A DNA stretch of 64,000 bases from JACJWR01 sp963752505 (GTDB lineage Bacteria; Actinomycetota; Actinomycetes; S36-B12; UBA10799). Made by a program: the position numbers and the translations under genes. Below are positions 1-7,878 of this stretch, in pieces (the first letter of the stretch is position 1; each line of letters opens with the position of its first letter). The notes below the pieces were generated by a model that was given only the letters and a program-made list of their open reading frames with translations, was not told the DNA's origin and did no database searches. The stretch spans positions 62,001-126,000 of the forward strand of contig CAVVYM010000008.1 in assembly GCA_963752505.1 (NCBI GenBank). The letters are read 5' to 3'.

Positions 1-409
1 TGCGCCACAGGTAGTCCCAGGGCCCGGCGGGCGCCGACCAGTAGTCCTGCGTTGGGAAACCCGACAAGGTCAACGCCAGCGGCACGATCACCAGGGAGGT
101 GACCGCCAGACACACCCAGAACGCCGGCAGGATCCGCAGGAATCGGTGCCACAGATAGCGGCCCCACCGTGGATGCGTCAGCCAACTGCGCGCCAGCAGG
201 AATCCGCTGAGGGCGAAGAAGCCATCCACGGCCCCCTCGCCGAACATGAGCATGGCCGGACGCGGCAACTCGAAGCCGCCGAGCAGGGCAGCGTGGCTGA
301 GGATCACCGCGGAGGCCAGCACCAGTCGGATGGCGTTGAGCGCGTTCGAGCGCGGATCAAATGCGCTGGCCAACGTCGCATTCGGCGAAGCCTGCGAGGT
401 GGCGACCAC
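1..409 (-). CDS. Acyltransferase family 3 membrane protein, N-terminal part
   Basis: Partial gene: the C-terminus lies beyond the left edge, leaving 136 residues. It matches the OafA/YrhL acyltransferase-3 family, multi-pass membrane enzymes that move acyl groups onto sugars, peptidoglycan or lipids. Visible marks are the first membrane helix with the conserved His (SHA, residues 38-40), the segment FFALSGFL at 64-71, and RFLRILPAFW at 89-98, the basic loop between helices typical of this family. The GTG start at 409 has AGGAG a few bases upstream. It lies 68 nt downstream of trpS on the same strand and may be read with it. The acyl acceptor cannot be inferred. Confidence 0.8.
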   Translation of the reverse strand, partial: MVATSQASPNATLASAFDPRSNALNAIRLVLASAVILSHAALLGGFELPRPAMLMFGEGAVDGFFALSGFLLARSWLTHPRWGRYLWHRFLRILPAFWVCLAVTSLVIVPLALTLSGFPTQDYWSAPAGPWDYLWR

Positions 410-477
410 GAAGCTCCTTTCAGACAGGCCGAACTGGCCGACACATTGTCGCGCTAGATCCCCAGCACTCCGCAGTC

Positions 478-1509
478 CTAGCCGAACCGGGCGCCCGGCA
501 CGAAACCCATGCGGTCGTAGACGGTGCGCAATGTGGCAGCCGCGACAGCACGGGCCTTCTGCGCCCCAACGGCCATCAACCGGTCAAGCTCGGCGGGATC
601 GTCGAGGTACTCCCGGGTGCGCTGGGCGAACGGTTCCGCCAACGCCACCACGGCCTCGGCCACGTCCGCTTTAAGCGCCCCGTAGAGCACCCCCGAGTAA
701 CTCGCCACCAGGTCGTCGACACTCGAACCCTGCAGCGCGGAGAGGATCTCCAGCAGATTCGCCACTCCCGGTTGCCGCTCCGGGTCGTAGCGCACCACCC
801 CTTCCGAATCGGTCACCGCAGACTTGATCTTCTTGGTGATGCGCTTGGGCTCCTCCAGCAGAAACACGCATCCGGCGGGAGTGCTCTTGCTCATCTTCGA
901 GGTCGGGTCGGAGAGATCCAAGACCTTGGCAGCGTCGGCCAGTACGTGCGGCTCGGGCACCACGAACGTGGAGCCGAATCGGCTGTTGAAGCGACCTGCG
1001 AGATCGCGGGTCAGTTCCAAGTGCTGCCGCTGATCGGCTCCCACCGGCACCTTCGTCGCCTGGTAGAGGAGGATGTCGGCGGCCTGCAGGATCGGGTAGG
1101 TGAACAACCCCACACTCGCGTTGGCAGTACCCGACTTCCCCGCCTTGTCCTTGAATTGAGTCATGCGGCTGGCCTCCCCGAAACCGGTGAGGCACATGAG
1201 CACCCATGCCAATTGGGCATGCTCAGGCACGTGGCTCTGCACGAACACCGCACTTCGCTCGGGATCGACCCCGGCTGCCAACGTCTGCGCGAATGAGACT
1301 CTGGTGTTCGCCGTGAGCACTGCCGGATCCTGCGGCACGGTGATCGCATGCAGATCCACGATCGTGTAGAACGTCTCGTAGTCCTGCTGCATCGCCACCC
1401 AGTTGCGCAGAGCGCCAAGGTAGTTGCCCAGGTGGAACGAGTCTGCCGTGGGTTGGATTCCGCTGAGCACCCGCGGTTGTGCCGCGGCAGCGCCGACTTG
1501 ATCTGTCAC
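478..1509 (-). CDS. trpS: Tryptophanyl-tRNA synthetase
   Basis: Cytoplasmic class I synthetase that charges tRNA-Trp with tryptophan using ATP. At 343 residues it has normal length. The class I signatures are HLGN at 26-29 (the HIGH motif) and KMSKS at 205-209. QAADILLY (142-149) and the GADQ loop (157-160) are also typical of TrpRS. The GTG start at 1509 overlaps the TGA stop of icd by 4 nt (GTGA), which suggests coupled translation. It is the last or second-last gene of the icd-trpS unit. No T-box leader is visible; none would be expected at this internal position. Confidence 0.97.
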   Translation of the reverse strand: MTDQVGAAAAQPRVLSGIQPTADSFHLGNYLGALRNWVAMQQDYETFYTIVDLHAITVPQDPAVLTANTRVSFAQTLAAGVDPERSAVFVQSHVPEHAQLAWVLMCLTGFGEASRMTQFKDKAGKSGTANASVGLFTYPILQAADILLYQATKVPVGADQRQHLELTRDLAGRFNSRFGSTFVVPEPHVLADAAKVLDLSDPTSKMSKSTPAGCVFLLEEPKRITKKIKSAVTDSEGVVRYDPERQPGVANLLEILSALQGSSVDDLVASYSGVLYGALKADVAEAVVALAEPFAQRTREYLDDPAELDRLMAVGAQKARAVAAATLRTVYDRMGFVPGARFG

Positions 1510-2729
1510 GTCGCGGCAGACATCTTCCGCTGCAAGTTCTCGTCGATTGCCGCGAGGAACTCCTGGGTCGTCAGGTAGCCCTGCTCCGGTCCGACCAACA
1601 GCGCGAGGTCCTTGGTCATCTTGCCGGACTCAACCGTCTGCACGCAGACCGACTCAAGGGCGTCCGCGAATGCGGTCACCCCGGGTGTCCCGTCCATCTT
1701 GCCGCGGTAGGCCAGGCCCCGCGTCCAGGCAAAGATGGACGCGATCGGGTTGGTGGAGGTGGGTTGGCCCTGCTGGTGCTGGCGGAAGTGCCGGGTCACG
1801 GTGCCGTGGGCGGCTTCGGCCTCGACGGTCTTGCCATCCGGGGTCATAAGAACGCTGGTCATGAGCCCGAGGGAACCGAAGCCCTGCGCAACGGTGTCGG
1901 ACTGCACGTCACCGTCATAGTTCTTGCATGCCCAGACGTAGCCGCCCTCCCACTTCATAGCGGCCGCCACCATGTCGTCGATGAGGCGGTGCTCGTAGGT
2001 GATGCCAGCTGCCTTGAACTGGTCGGCGAACTCGTTCTCGTAGACCTCGGCGAACAAGTCCTTGAACTGCCCGTCGTAGGCCTTGAGGATCGTGTTCTTG
2101 GTGGAGAGGTACACCGGATAGCCCCGTGAGAGGCCGTAGCGCATCGAGGCACGGGCGAAGTCCCGGATGGACTCATCGAGGTTGTACATGCCCATCGCCA
2201 CGCCGCCACCGGGAAAGTCGTAGACGTCGAACTCCATCGGCTCGGAGCCGTCCGCGGGCGTGTAGGTGAGGGTCAACGTTCCCGGACCGGGGACCTTGAA
2301 GTCAGTGGCCTTGTACTGGTCGCCGAAGGCGTGACGACCCACCACGATCGGCTTCGTCCAACCCGGCACGAGTCGCGGGATGTTGGAGATGATGATGGGT
2401 TCGCGGAAGATGACTCCACCCAGGATGTTGCGGATCGTGCCGTTGGGAGAGCGCCACATCTTCTTGAGGTCGAACTCCTCCACCCGAGCCTCGTCGGGGG
2501 TGATGGTTGCGCACTTCACCCCGACGCCGTACTTCTGGATTGCGTGGGCGGAATCCACTGTCACCTGGTCGTCGGTGGCGTCGCGGTTCTCAATCCCGAG
2601 GTCGTAGTACTTGAGGTCGACATCGAGGTACGGCAGGATCAGCTGGTCCTTGATGAATTGCCAGATGATCCTGGTCATCTCGTCGCCATCGAGCTCGACG
2701 ACTGGATTCTCTACCTTGATCTTTCCCAT
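1506..2729 (-). CDS. icd: NADP-dependent isocitrate dehydrogenase, eukaryote-like homodimeric type
   Basis: Oxidative decarboxylation of isocitrate to 2-oxoglutarate in the TCA cycle, forming NADPH. The 407-residue protein belongs to the short dimeric subfamily that includes human IDH1/IDH2, not the E. coli-type enzyme. SPNGTIR (94-100) binds substrate. Arg132 in GRHAFGDQY falls at the same number as the well-known substrate-binding Arg132 of human IDH1. YDGDVQSD (271-278) carries the metal-binding aspartates and AHGTVTRH (307-314) belongs to the NADP site. The ATG start is preceded by an AGAGGGA ribosome site. It follows mdh after 44 nt and overlaps trpS, so consecutive TCA genes are probably co-transcribed. 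Confidence 0.97.
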   Translation of the reverse strand: MGKIKVENPVVELDGDEMTRIIWQFIKDQLILPYLDVDLKYYDLGIENRDATDDQVTVDSAHAIQKYGVGVKCATITPDEARVEEFDLKKMWRSPNGTIRNILGGVIFREPIIISNIPRLVPGWTKPIVVGRHAFGDQYKATDFKVPGPGTLTLTYTPADGSEPMEFDVYDFPGGGVAMGMYNLDESIRDFARASMRYGLSRGYPVYLSTKNTILKAYDGQFKDLFAEVYENEFADQFKAAGITYEHRLIDDMVAAAMKWEGGYVWACKNYDGDVQSDTVAQGFGSLGLMTSVLMTPDGKTVEAEAAHGTVTRHFRQHQQGQPTSTNPIASIFAWTRGLAYRGKMDGTPGVTAFADALESVCVQTVESGKMTKDLALLVGPEQGYLTTQEFLAAIDENLQRKMSAAT

Positions 2730-2773
2730 CTGGGATCCCTCTCTGGTGGTGTGGTCTTCGGGTGCCGGCGGCT

Positions 2774-3730
2774 CTAGAGGCTCTGGACGTCCGCTTGCTT
2801 CGCGCGCACTGCGGCCGCCGCCTCGTTGAGCGCGGCAAGTTCTGTTTCGGTGAGGTCGGTGGTGACGACGCGCCGGACTCCCTCACGGCCGATCTCGGCC
2901 TCCACGCCGAGGTAGACACCGGCGATGCCGTACTCGCCGTCGACCCAGGCACATACCGGCATCACTGCGCCGCTGTCTTCGGCGACGGCCTTGGCCATCC
3001 GAGCGGCGGCGGCAGACGGGGCGTAGTACGCCGAGCCGGTCTTGAGCAGGGCAACAACTTCCGCGCCGCCGTTGCGCGTGCGCACGACCAGTTCCTCAAT
3101 CTCGTCATCGCTGAGGAGGTCGGTCAGCGGAGCACCGTCTACCAAGCAGCGGGAGGGCACCGGCACCATCGTGTCACCGTGTGAGCCCAGCGTGAGCGTC
3201 TCCACAGTCGCGATCGGTTTGCCGAGCTTCTCCGCGACGAAGTGGCTGAACCGGGCGGTGTCGAGCATCCCCGCCTGGCCGAGCACCCGATTGTGCGGGA
3301 AACCGGTCGCGAGTTGGGTCAGCGCGGTCATTTCGTCGAGCGGGTTGGACACCACGATGACGACCGCGTCGGGGGCGTACCGCGCGACGTTCTCCGCCAC
3401 ACCTCGAACGATGCCCGCGTTGACCTCGATCAGGTCCATGCGACTCATGCCAGGCTTGCGCGGCAGTCCGGCGGTGATCACGACGATGTCCGAGCCGGCG
3501 ATGGCCTCGTAGCCCGATCCGTCAGTGCCCGTAGTGGTGCCGGTGACCTTGGTCTCGAATCCTTCGACGGGGCGGGACTGATTCATGTCGAGCGCGAGTC
3601 CCTCGGCCTTGCCCTCAACGATGTCGGTGAGCACAACTTCGTCGAAAATGTTGTACTCGGCCAATCTCATGGCCGTCGTGGATCCATAGAATCCCGCGCC
3701 AACCACGGTGACCTTGCGTGCGTGTGCCAT
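2774..3730 (-). CDS. mdh: Malate dehydrogenase, LDH-like type
   Basis: Oxidises malate to oxaloacetate with NAD in the cytoplasm. The 318-residue protein has the LDH-like MDH fold: nucleotide loop GAGFYG (11-16), Asp36 at the end of the second strand favouring NAD over NADP, RKPGMSR (91-97) with the Arg that selects malate over lactate, SNPLD (128-132) and catalytic His in HGDTMVP (184-190). The reading frame stays open upstream, but ATG at 3730 was chosen because the family begins here and AGAAGGG precedes it. A -10-like TAGGCT lies at 3844-3849 just after the DUF3017 gene, which would give a leader of about 110 nt. Confidence 0.95.
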   Translation of the reverse strand: MAHARKVTVVGAGFYGSTTAMRLAEYNIFDEVVLTDIVEGKAEGLALDMNQSRPVEGFETKVTGTTTGTDGSGYEAIAGSDIVVITAGLPRKPGMSRMDLIEVNAGIVRGVAENVARYAPDAVVIVVSNPLDEMTALTQLATGFPHNRVLGQAGMLDTARFSHFVAEKLGKPIATVETLTLGSHGDTMVPVPSRCLVDGAPLTDLLSDDEIEELVVRTRNGGAEVVALLKTGSAYYAPSAAAARMAKAVAEDSGAVMPVCAWVDGEYGIAGVYLGVEAEIGREGVRRVVTTDLTETELAALNEAAAAVRAKQADVQSL

Positions 3731-3860
3731 TACGACCCGACCCTTCTGCCGACTGGGGCCCAAGCGCCCCGGTTGATGTGCGCCATGCGCCGCCGGCCGT
3801 TTCGATCGCGTCATCCACTGCCCACAACGCGGCGCGTACCAGCAGCCTAGCGTCGGCCCG

Positions 3861-4130
3861 TCACTGAGGCGGCGGCACCCACAGCGCCAGAATCGACAGC
3901 GATCCGGCAAGCACCCCCAGCACTGCGGTGTCCACGCCCCGTGCGCGCACCGCCAGCAGTCCGGCCTGCTTGTCGGTCAGCACGATCCGCAGAATCAGCG
4001 CCCCCAGCACGCTGGCCGCCAGCATCACCGAACCGACCCGGAATCGATCTATGGCGACGAAGAAGAGGGACGCCGCGATCCCGGCCAGCACCACGGTGAT
4101 GGGCCACTGCCGCCAGAGTCGCTCCGTCAC
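3861..4130 (-). CDS. DUF3017 small membrane protein
   Basis: An 89-residue protein with three predicted membrane helices (about residues 10-28, 32-50 and 68-86) and a short Pro-rich tail. It matches the actinobacterial DUF3017 family, which has no known function and is typically found beside folD and mdh, as here. The GTG start at 4130 overlaps the folD stop by 4 nt (GTGA), so its production is probably coupled to folD. A longer in-frame extension to 4415 would overlap folD completely and is not credible. Its place between folD and mdh suggests a conserved but unproven link with one-carbon or TCA metabolism. Confidence 0.85.
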   Translation of the reverse strand: MTERLWRQWPITVVLAGIAASLFFVAIDRFRVGSVMLAASVLGALILRIVLTDKQAGLLAVRARGVDTAVLGVLAGSLSILALWVPPPQ

Positions 4131-4984
4131 GTGTGCAGCGCCCGTTCGGCCGCCTCCACCACATTGACCAGCAGCATGGCCCTGGTCATCGGTCCCACCC
4201 CGCCGGGCATTGGCGCCACGAAGCCAGCCACCTCGCGAACGCTGGGATCGACGTCGCCCACCAGCCCGGCTTCGGTACGGGTGATCCCCACGTCGAGCAC
4301 TGCGGCTCCCGGCGCCACCATGTCGGCCGTGAGCAGGCCAGGTACGCCAGCAGCCGCGATCACAATGTCCGCTCGTTTGGTGTGGCTCGCCAGATCCCGC
4401 GTACCGGTGTGGCACAGCGTCACCGTGGCGTTTTCGCTCCGCCTGGTGAGCAGCAATCCCAGGGGACGACCCACGGTGACCCCGCGGCCCACGATGACAA
4501 CTTCAGCGCCGGCGATCGGCACGTCGTACCGGCGCAGGAGTTCCACGATCCCCCGCGGGGTGCACGGCAACGGGCCGGGCGCGCCGAGCACCAAGCGGCC
4601 AAGGTTGGTGGGATGCAGTCCGTCGGCGTCTTTCTCCGGATCCATGTGCTCGAGCACCCGGTTGGCGTCGATGCCACGAGGCAGGGGCAACTGCACGATG
4701 TAGCCGGTGCACGCGGAATCCGCGTTGAGTTCGGCCACCGCCGCGAGCACCTCCGCTTCGGTGGCTGTTTCCGGCAGATCCACCCGGATGCTCGCGATGC
4801 CCACCTCCGCGCAATCCCGGTGCTTGCCCGCCACGTAGGCAGTGCTCCCCGGATCCGAACCGACGAGCACCGTGCCCAATCCGGGGGTCACTCCGTGGTC
4901 GTCAGAGAGCGCTGCAACACGGGAAGCGAGTTCGCTCCGCACAGCGCTCGAGGTCGCCTTGCCGTCCAGAATCGTGGCTGTCAC
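4127..4984 (-). CDS. folD: Bifunctional methylenetetrahydrofolate dehydrogenase/cyclohydrolase FolD
   Basis: Interconverts 5,10-methylene-THF, methenyl-THF and 10-formyl-THF. It supplies formyl-THF to purine synthesis, whose purN and purH genes lie 5 kb away. The 285-residue protein keeps the catalytic Tyr50 and Lys54 (YVAGK), QLPLP (98-102), the folate-site segment EKDADGLHP (117-125), PCTPRG (140-145) and the NADP loop GRGVTVGRP (166-174). In most relatives that loop reads GRSxxVGxP, so Gly replaces Ser here. The GTG start at 4984 overlaps the stop of the upstream exporter gene (GTGA). A frame extension to 5254 is rejected because it overlaps that gene. Confidence 0.96.
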   Translation of the reverse strand: MTATILDGKATSSAVRSELASRVAALSDDHGVTPGLGTVLVGSDPGSTAYVAGKHRDCAEVGIASIRVDLPETATEAEVLAAVAELNADSACTGYIVQLPLPRGIDANRVLEHMDPEKDADGLHPTNLGRLVLGAPGPLPCTPRGIVELLRRYDVPIAGAEVVIVGRGVTVGRPLGLLLTRRSENATVTLCHTGTRDLASHTKRADIVIAAAGVPGLLTADMVAPGAAVLDVGITRTEAGLVGDVDPSVREVAGFVAPMPGGVGPMTRAMLLVNVVEAAERALHT

Positions 4985-6006
4985 GTCTGCATTCTGCCAG
5001 CCGCACGCCGCCCACCGAGGAAGGCCAGCACCGTAGCTGTGATGGACAGCGCGACGGCTGCAATGGTGTGCGCACTCACGCCGGTCCCACCTGGAACTGG
5101 AGCGATGACGTCCACGAGCACCCCACCCACCAGTTGACCAACGATCGTGATCAAGGAGAACACCAGCACCCCGAGGCGCCGGACCGCGAACGCCGCGACC
5201 ATCACGAAGGCCACGCCGATAGGTCCTCCCAGCCATAGCACCGGATCCGTCCATGGTGCAGGTGGTGGGTTGAACGCCACATCGTCGAATCTCTCGATGA
5301 GTCCGGCGACGATCAGCAGCGCCGTGAAGCCCAGCGTGAAGTTGACCAGCGTGGCCGGCAGCGGCGACCGGGCGAGCACCGCAACCCGGCCGTTGATGCC
5401 TTGCTGCAGCGCGATGGCACCACCGGCGACGAGGGCAAAGGCGAGCAACCCCACCGCGGCAACGCCGTCGCCCAATTCACCGGAGACGGCGAGGAACACG
5501 CCCGCGACGGCGAGTGCAGCGGCCACCACTCTGGCCCACGTGACCGGCCGCGGGCCACCCGGCCCGATGCCCAACTTGTCCACCAACAGCGAGTTGGCGC
5601 TCTGCCCCGCCACCACGGCGATGGTGAACAACGCCACCCCGGTCACCGGGACGACCAGGCCTTGAGACGCGACGAAGGTCGCTCCACCCAGGCCGCCGAG
5701 GAAGATCCACCACGGCACAGTCCGCGTGGGCACCACCGCTCGATACAGGCGACGCACGCCGGCCCGCGCACTCGGAACGGTCGCCACCACCACGATGATG
5801 ACCAACAAGCCGGTGGCGAAGGACCACGCGGCGGCTTCGATACCACTGCCGACTACCAGAGCGAGCTCGCCATTGATGCGAGCCTGCACGACGGCGAGCA
5901 GACCGACCAACAGGGCGAACGCGCCGTCGACTACCGCCTTGGCGCCATGGTCGTGTGGCTCATGAGGCACGACGACGGTTGGCTCGGAGGCAGACATGTG
6001 CTGCAT
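4981..6006 (-). CDS. DMT-type transporter with two DUF606/YdcZ domains
   Basis: About 341 residues and ten predicted membrane helices in two similar halves. Each half resembles the small DUF606 (YdcZ) unit of the drug/metabolite transporter superfamily, so this looks like a fused tandem version. The substrate is unknown. The start is uncertain: ATG at 6006 (MQHMSASEP) was taken because AGGG lies upstream; ATG at 5997 is possible, while ATG at 6087 would leave only 17 bp to the divergent gene. The stop overlaps the folD start by 4 nt, so the transporter heads a transporter-folD-DUF3017 transcript. Confidence 0.8.
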   Translation of the reverse strand: MQHMSASEPTVVVPHEPHDHGAKAVVDGAFALLVGLLAVVQARINGELALVVGSGIEAAAWSFATGLLVIIVVVATVPSARAGVRRLYRAVVPTRTVPWWIFLGGLGGATFVASQGLVVPVTGVALFTIAVVAGQSANSLLVDKLGIGPGGPRPVTWARVVAAALAVAGVFLAVSGELGDGVAAVGLLAFALVAGGAIALQQGINGRVAVLARSPLPATLVNFTLGFTALLIVAGLIERFDDVAFNPPPAPWTDPVLWLGGPIGVAFVMVAAFAVRRLGVLVFSLITIVGQLVGGVLVDVIAPVPGGTGVSAHTIAAVALSITATVLAFLGGRRAAGRMQT

Positions 6007-6067
6007 CGTGGCAGACGAGCCCTGTCGAATCGGAATTTCTGGTCGAAGCTGCGCGTCCCAGTCGATT

Positions 6068-6097
6068 TTGCACGACGGCGCCGGCACCGCCTAGGCT
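6068..6097 (+). promoter_or_regulatory. Promoter of the Qor-like gene
   Basis: TTGCAC (6068-6073) and TAGGCT (6092-6097) are separated by 18 bp. The predicted transcription start falls on or next to the ATG at 6105, so the transcript would be leaderless. This is inferred from sequence only. Confidence 0.55.
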
Positions 6098-6104
6098 GCC
6101 GATC

Positions 6105-7094
6105 ATGCGTGCAATCGAGTTGACCCAGTTCGGCGGTCCGGAAGTCCTGCAGGTCTCTGAAGTCCCCGACCCCGTCGCGCCCGCCAACGGAAAGCTCATG
6201 GTGATCGACGTCGAAGCGGCGGGCGTCAACTACGCCGACACCCACGCCGTCGAGAACTCCTACCTCGCACCGCAGTCACTGCCGATGATCCCGGGCAGTG
6301 AGGTGCTGGGCCGCACCGCCGACGGTCGTCGCGTGTGTGGCTTCACGAACGGCTCCGGCGGCTATGCCGAGAAGGCGCTGGTGCGCCCCGCCGATGTGTT
6401 TGACGTGCCCGAGTCGATGCCCGCCACCACCGCGTTATCGCTGCTGGTGCAGGGTCTGACGGCGTGGCACCTGCTGCGCACCTCGTCGCGCCTGCAACCC
6501 GGCGAGACCGTTGTGGTGCATGCCGGCGCAGGTGGTGTGGGTAGCCTGGCGGTCCAGCTCGCTAAAGCCTGGGGAGCCGGACGGGTCATCGCCACGGCCA
6601 GCACCCCGGAGAAGCGCGAACTCACGCGCGAACTCGGCGCCGACGTGGCCCTCGATCCGGCCAGCGCGACGCTGTCAGACGACCTGCTGGCCGCCAACGA
6701 CGGCCGCGGCGTCGACATCGTGCTCGAGATGACCGGCGGCGGAGTATTCGATGCGTCACTCGGCGCTCTCGGACGGTTCGGTCGACTGGTCACCTACGGC
6801 ATGGCGTCGCGCCAGGCCCCGACACCGATCCCGCCCGGAGCGCTCATGGTCGGCTCGCATTCGGTGATTGGCTTCTGGCTCATGGACGTCATGGTCGGGG
6901 ACCCCGCAACTGCCGTCGCCCAACCACTCGCCGAGCTGGTGGGGCTCATCGACGCCGGTAACGTGCGGCCGCTGCCCGGTCATACCTATCCGCTGGCCAA
7001 CGCCCGCCAGGCCCACGAGGACCTGCGAGCCAGAGCCACCACCGGCAAGGTTGTTCTCACAATGACCGGTAGTAGTCGAAGTCATCGCGGTTGA
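6105..7094 (+). CDS. Quinone oxidoreductase-like NADPH-dependent MDR protein
   Basis: A 329-residue medium-chain dehydrogenase/reductase of the quinone oxidoreductase (Qor) branch. VNYADT (41-46) marks the substrate side, and GAGGVGSLAVQ (141-151) is the dinucleotide loop. The zinc-binding cysteines of alcohol dehydrogenases are absent, as expected for Qor. Likely reaction: NADPH-dependent reduction of quinones or enones. The ATG at 6105 begins 7 nt after a -10 box and has no ribosome site, so the mRNA is probably leaderless. It stands alone on the plus strand, divergent from the DMT transporter and convergent with the ArsC-like gene. Confidence 0.88.
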   Translation: MRAIELTQFGGPEVLQVSEVPDPVAPANGKLMVIDVEAAGVNYADTHAVENSYLAPQSLPMIPGSEVLGRTADGRRVCGFTNGSGGYAEKALVRPADVFDVPESMPATTALSLLVQGLTAWHLLRTSSRLQPGETVVVHAGAGGVGSLAVQLAKAWGAGRVIATASTPEKRELTRELGADVALDPASATLSDDLLAANDGRGVDIVLEMTGGGVFDASLGALGRFGRLVTYGMASRQAPTPIPPGALMVGSHSVIGFWLMDVMVGDPATAVAQPLAELVGLIDAGNVRPLPGHTYPLANARQAHEDLRARATTGKVVLTMTGSSRSHRG

Positions 7095-7116
7095 CCCCTA
7101 GCCCGCACTTTCGGCG

Positions 7117-7785
7117 CTACTCCTCGTTCGTGATGAGCGGTGGATGGAGTTTGTGGCTTGGGTCGATCGTGCGAAGGAATTCACGCACGTGCTCATCCAC
7201 CATGCCCAGAATCTGCTCAACACCTACCCCGTCGGCGTCGTGGGCATCGGGGATCTGCCAACGAACCGTGTTGTCGGCAGGGTCATCCCAGTCGATTCCA
7301 TCGGTGCCAATTGCGATGACGTAGTCGGCCCGCTCGATCTGCTCAGCCGTGACCTGTCGCGGCGCATCGGTGAGTTCCCAGCCAACCTCACCCAGGGCCG
7401 CCGGAACCGCGGGATTGACTGCAACATCCGGCTTGAGGCCAGCCGATTTGACTCGTAGACGCCCCGGTGCGTAGAACCGCAGAAGGGCACAGGCCGCCTG
7501 GGATCGGGTCGAGTTGTGTTCATCGAGGACCAGCACCCGGGGCAGTTCCGACCGCATGGATTCGAGTCGATCCGGATCGTCCTCAATCTGCTGCAGGGTC
7601 CGCGTCCCCGCCAGCACGGGGAGGAAGGTCGTCACTTTCGCGGTGGCGGCGAGTTCGGCGTACTGGGCCAACAGCAGTTCCCGCAAGTCGTGGCGATGGA
7701 TCTGCCCCTCCGTGTGGGCCACGAGGCCGTCAACCACGTTCTCTAGCAGCGCCATCGTGGGGGCGTCAACATCAGGCGAACTCAT
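7117..7785 (-). CDS. ArsC/LMW-phosphatase-like protein lacking the catalytic Cys
   Basis: A 222-residue protein in two parts. Residues 1-75 form a helical segment resembling the three-helix-bundle module fused to some actinobacterial ArsC-like proteins. Residues 82-210 resemble the low-molecular-weight phosphatase/arsenate reductase fold. The P-loop reads VLVLDEHNSTRSQ (84-96), where active relatives read like VLFVCVHNAGRSQ. HN, R94, S95 and Q96 are kept, but the nucleophilic Cys is Asp88 (codon GAT). It is therefore probably not a phosphatase or arsenate reductase and may bind oxyanions or regulate. ATG at 7785 is preferred to an in-frame TTG at 7818. No ars genes are nearby. Confidence 0.75.
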   Translation of the reverse strand: MSSPDVDAPTMALLENVVDGLVAHTEGQIHRHDLRELLLAQYAELAATAKVTTFLPVLAGTRTLQQIEDDPDRLESMRSELPRVLVLDEHNSTRSQAACALLRFYAPGRLRVKSAGLKPDVAVNPAVPAALGEVGWELTDAPRQVTAEQIERADYVIAIGTDGIDWDDPADNTVRWQIPDAHDADGVGVEQILGMVDEHVREFLRTIDPSHKLHPPLITNEE

Positions 7786-7878
7786 GGGCACATTCTGACG
7801 TACGAGTTGTGCTGACAACGTGAACGACAGGCAAACTGCGCCCCCCGTTGTGGGCGGAACCGAACCAGCAGATCCGAG

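Noticed and set aside
4131..4415. Longer N-terminus for the DUF3017 protein
   Set aside because: The added sequence lies entirely inside folD, and the short form starts at a GTGA overlap with a normal family N-terminus.
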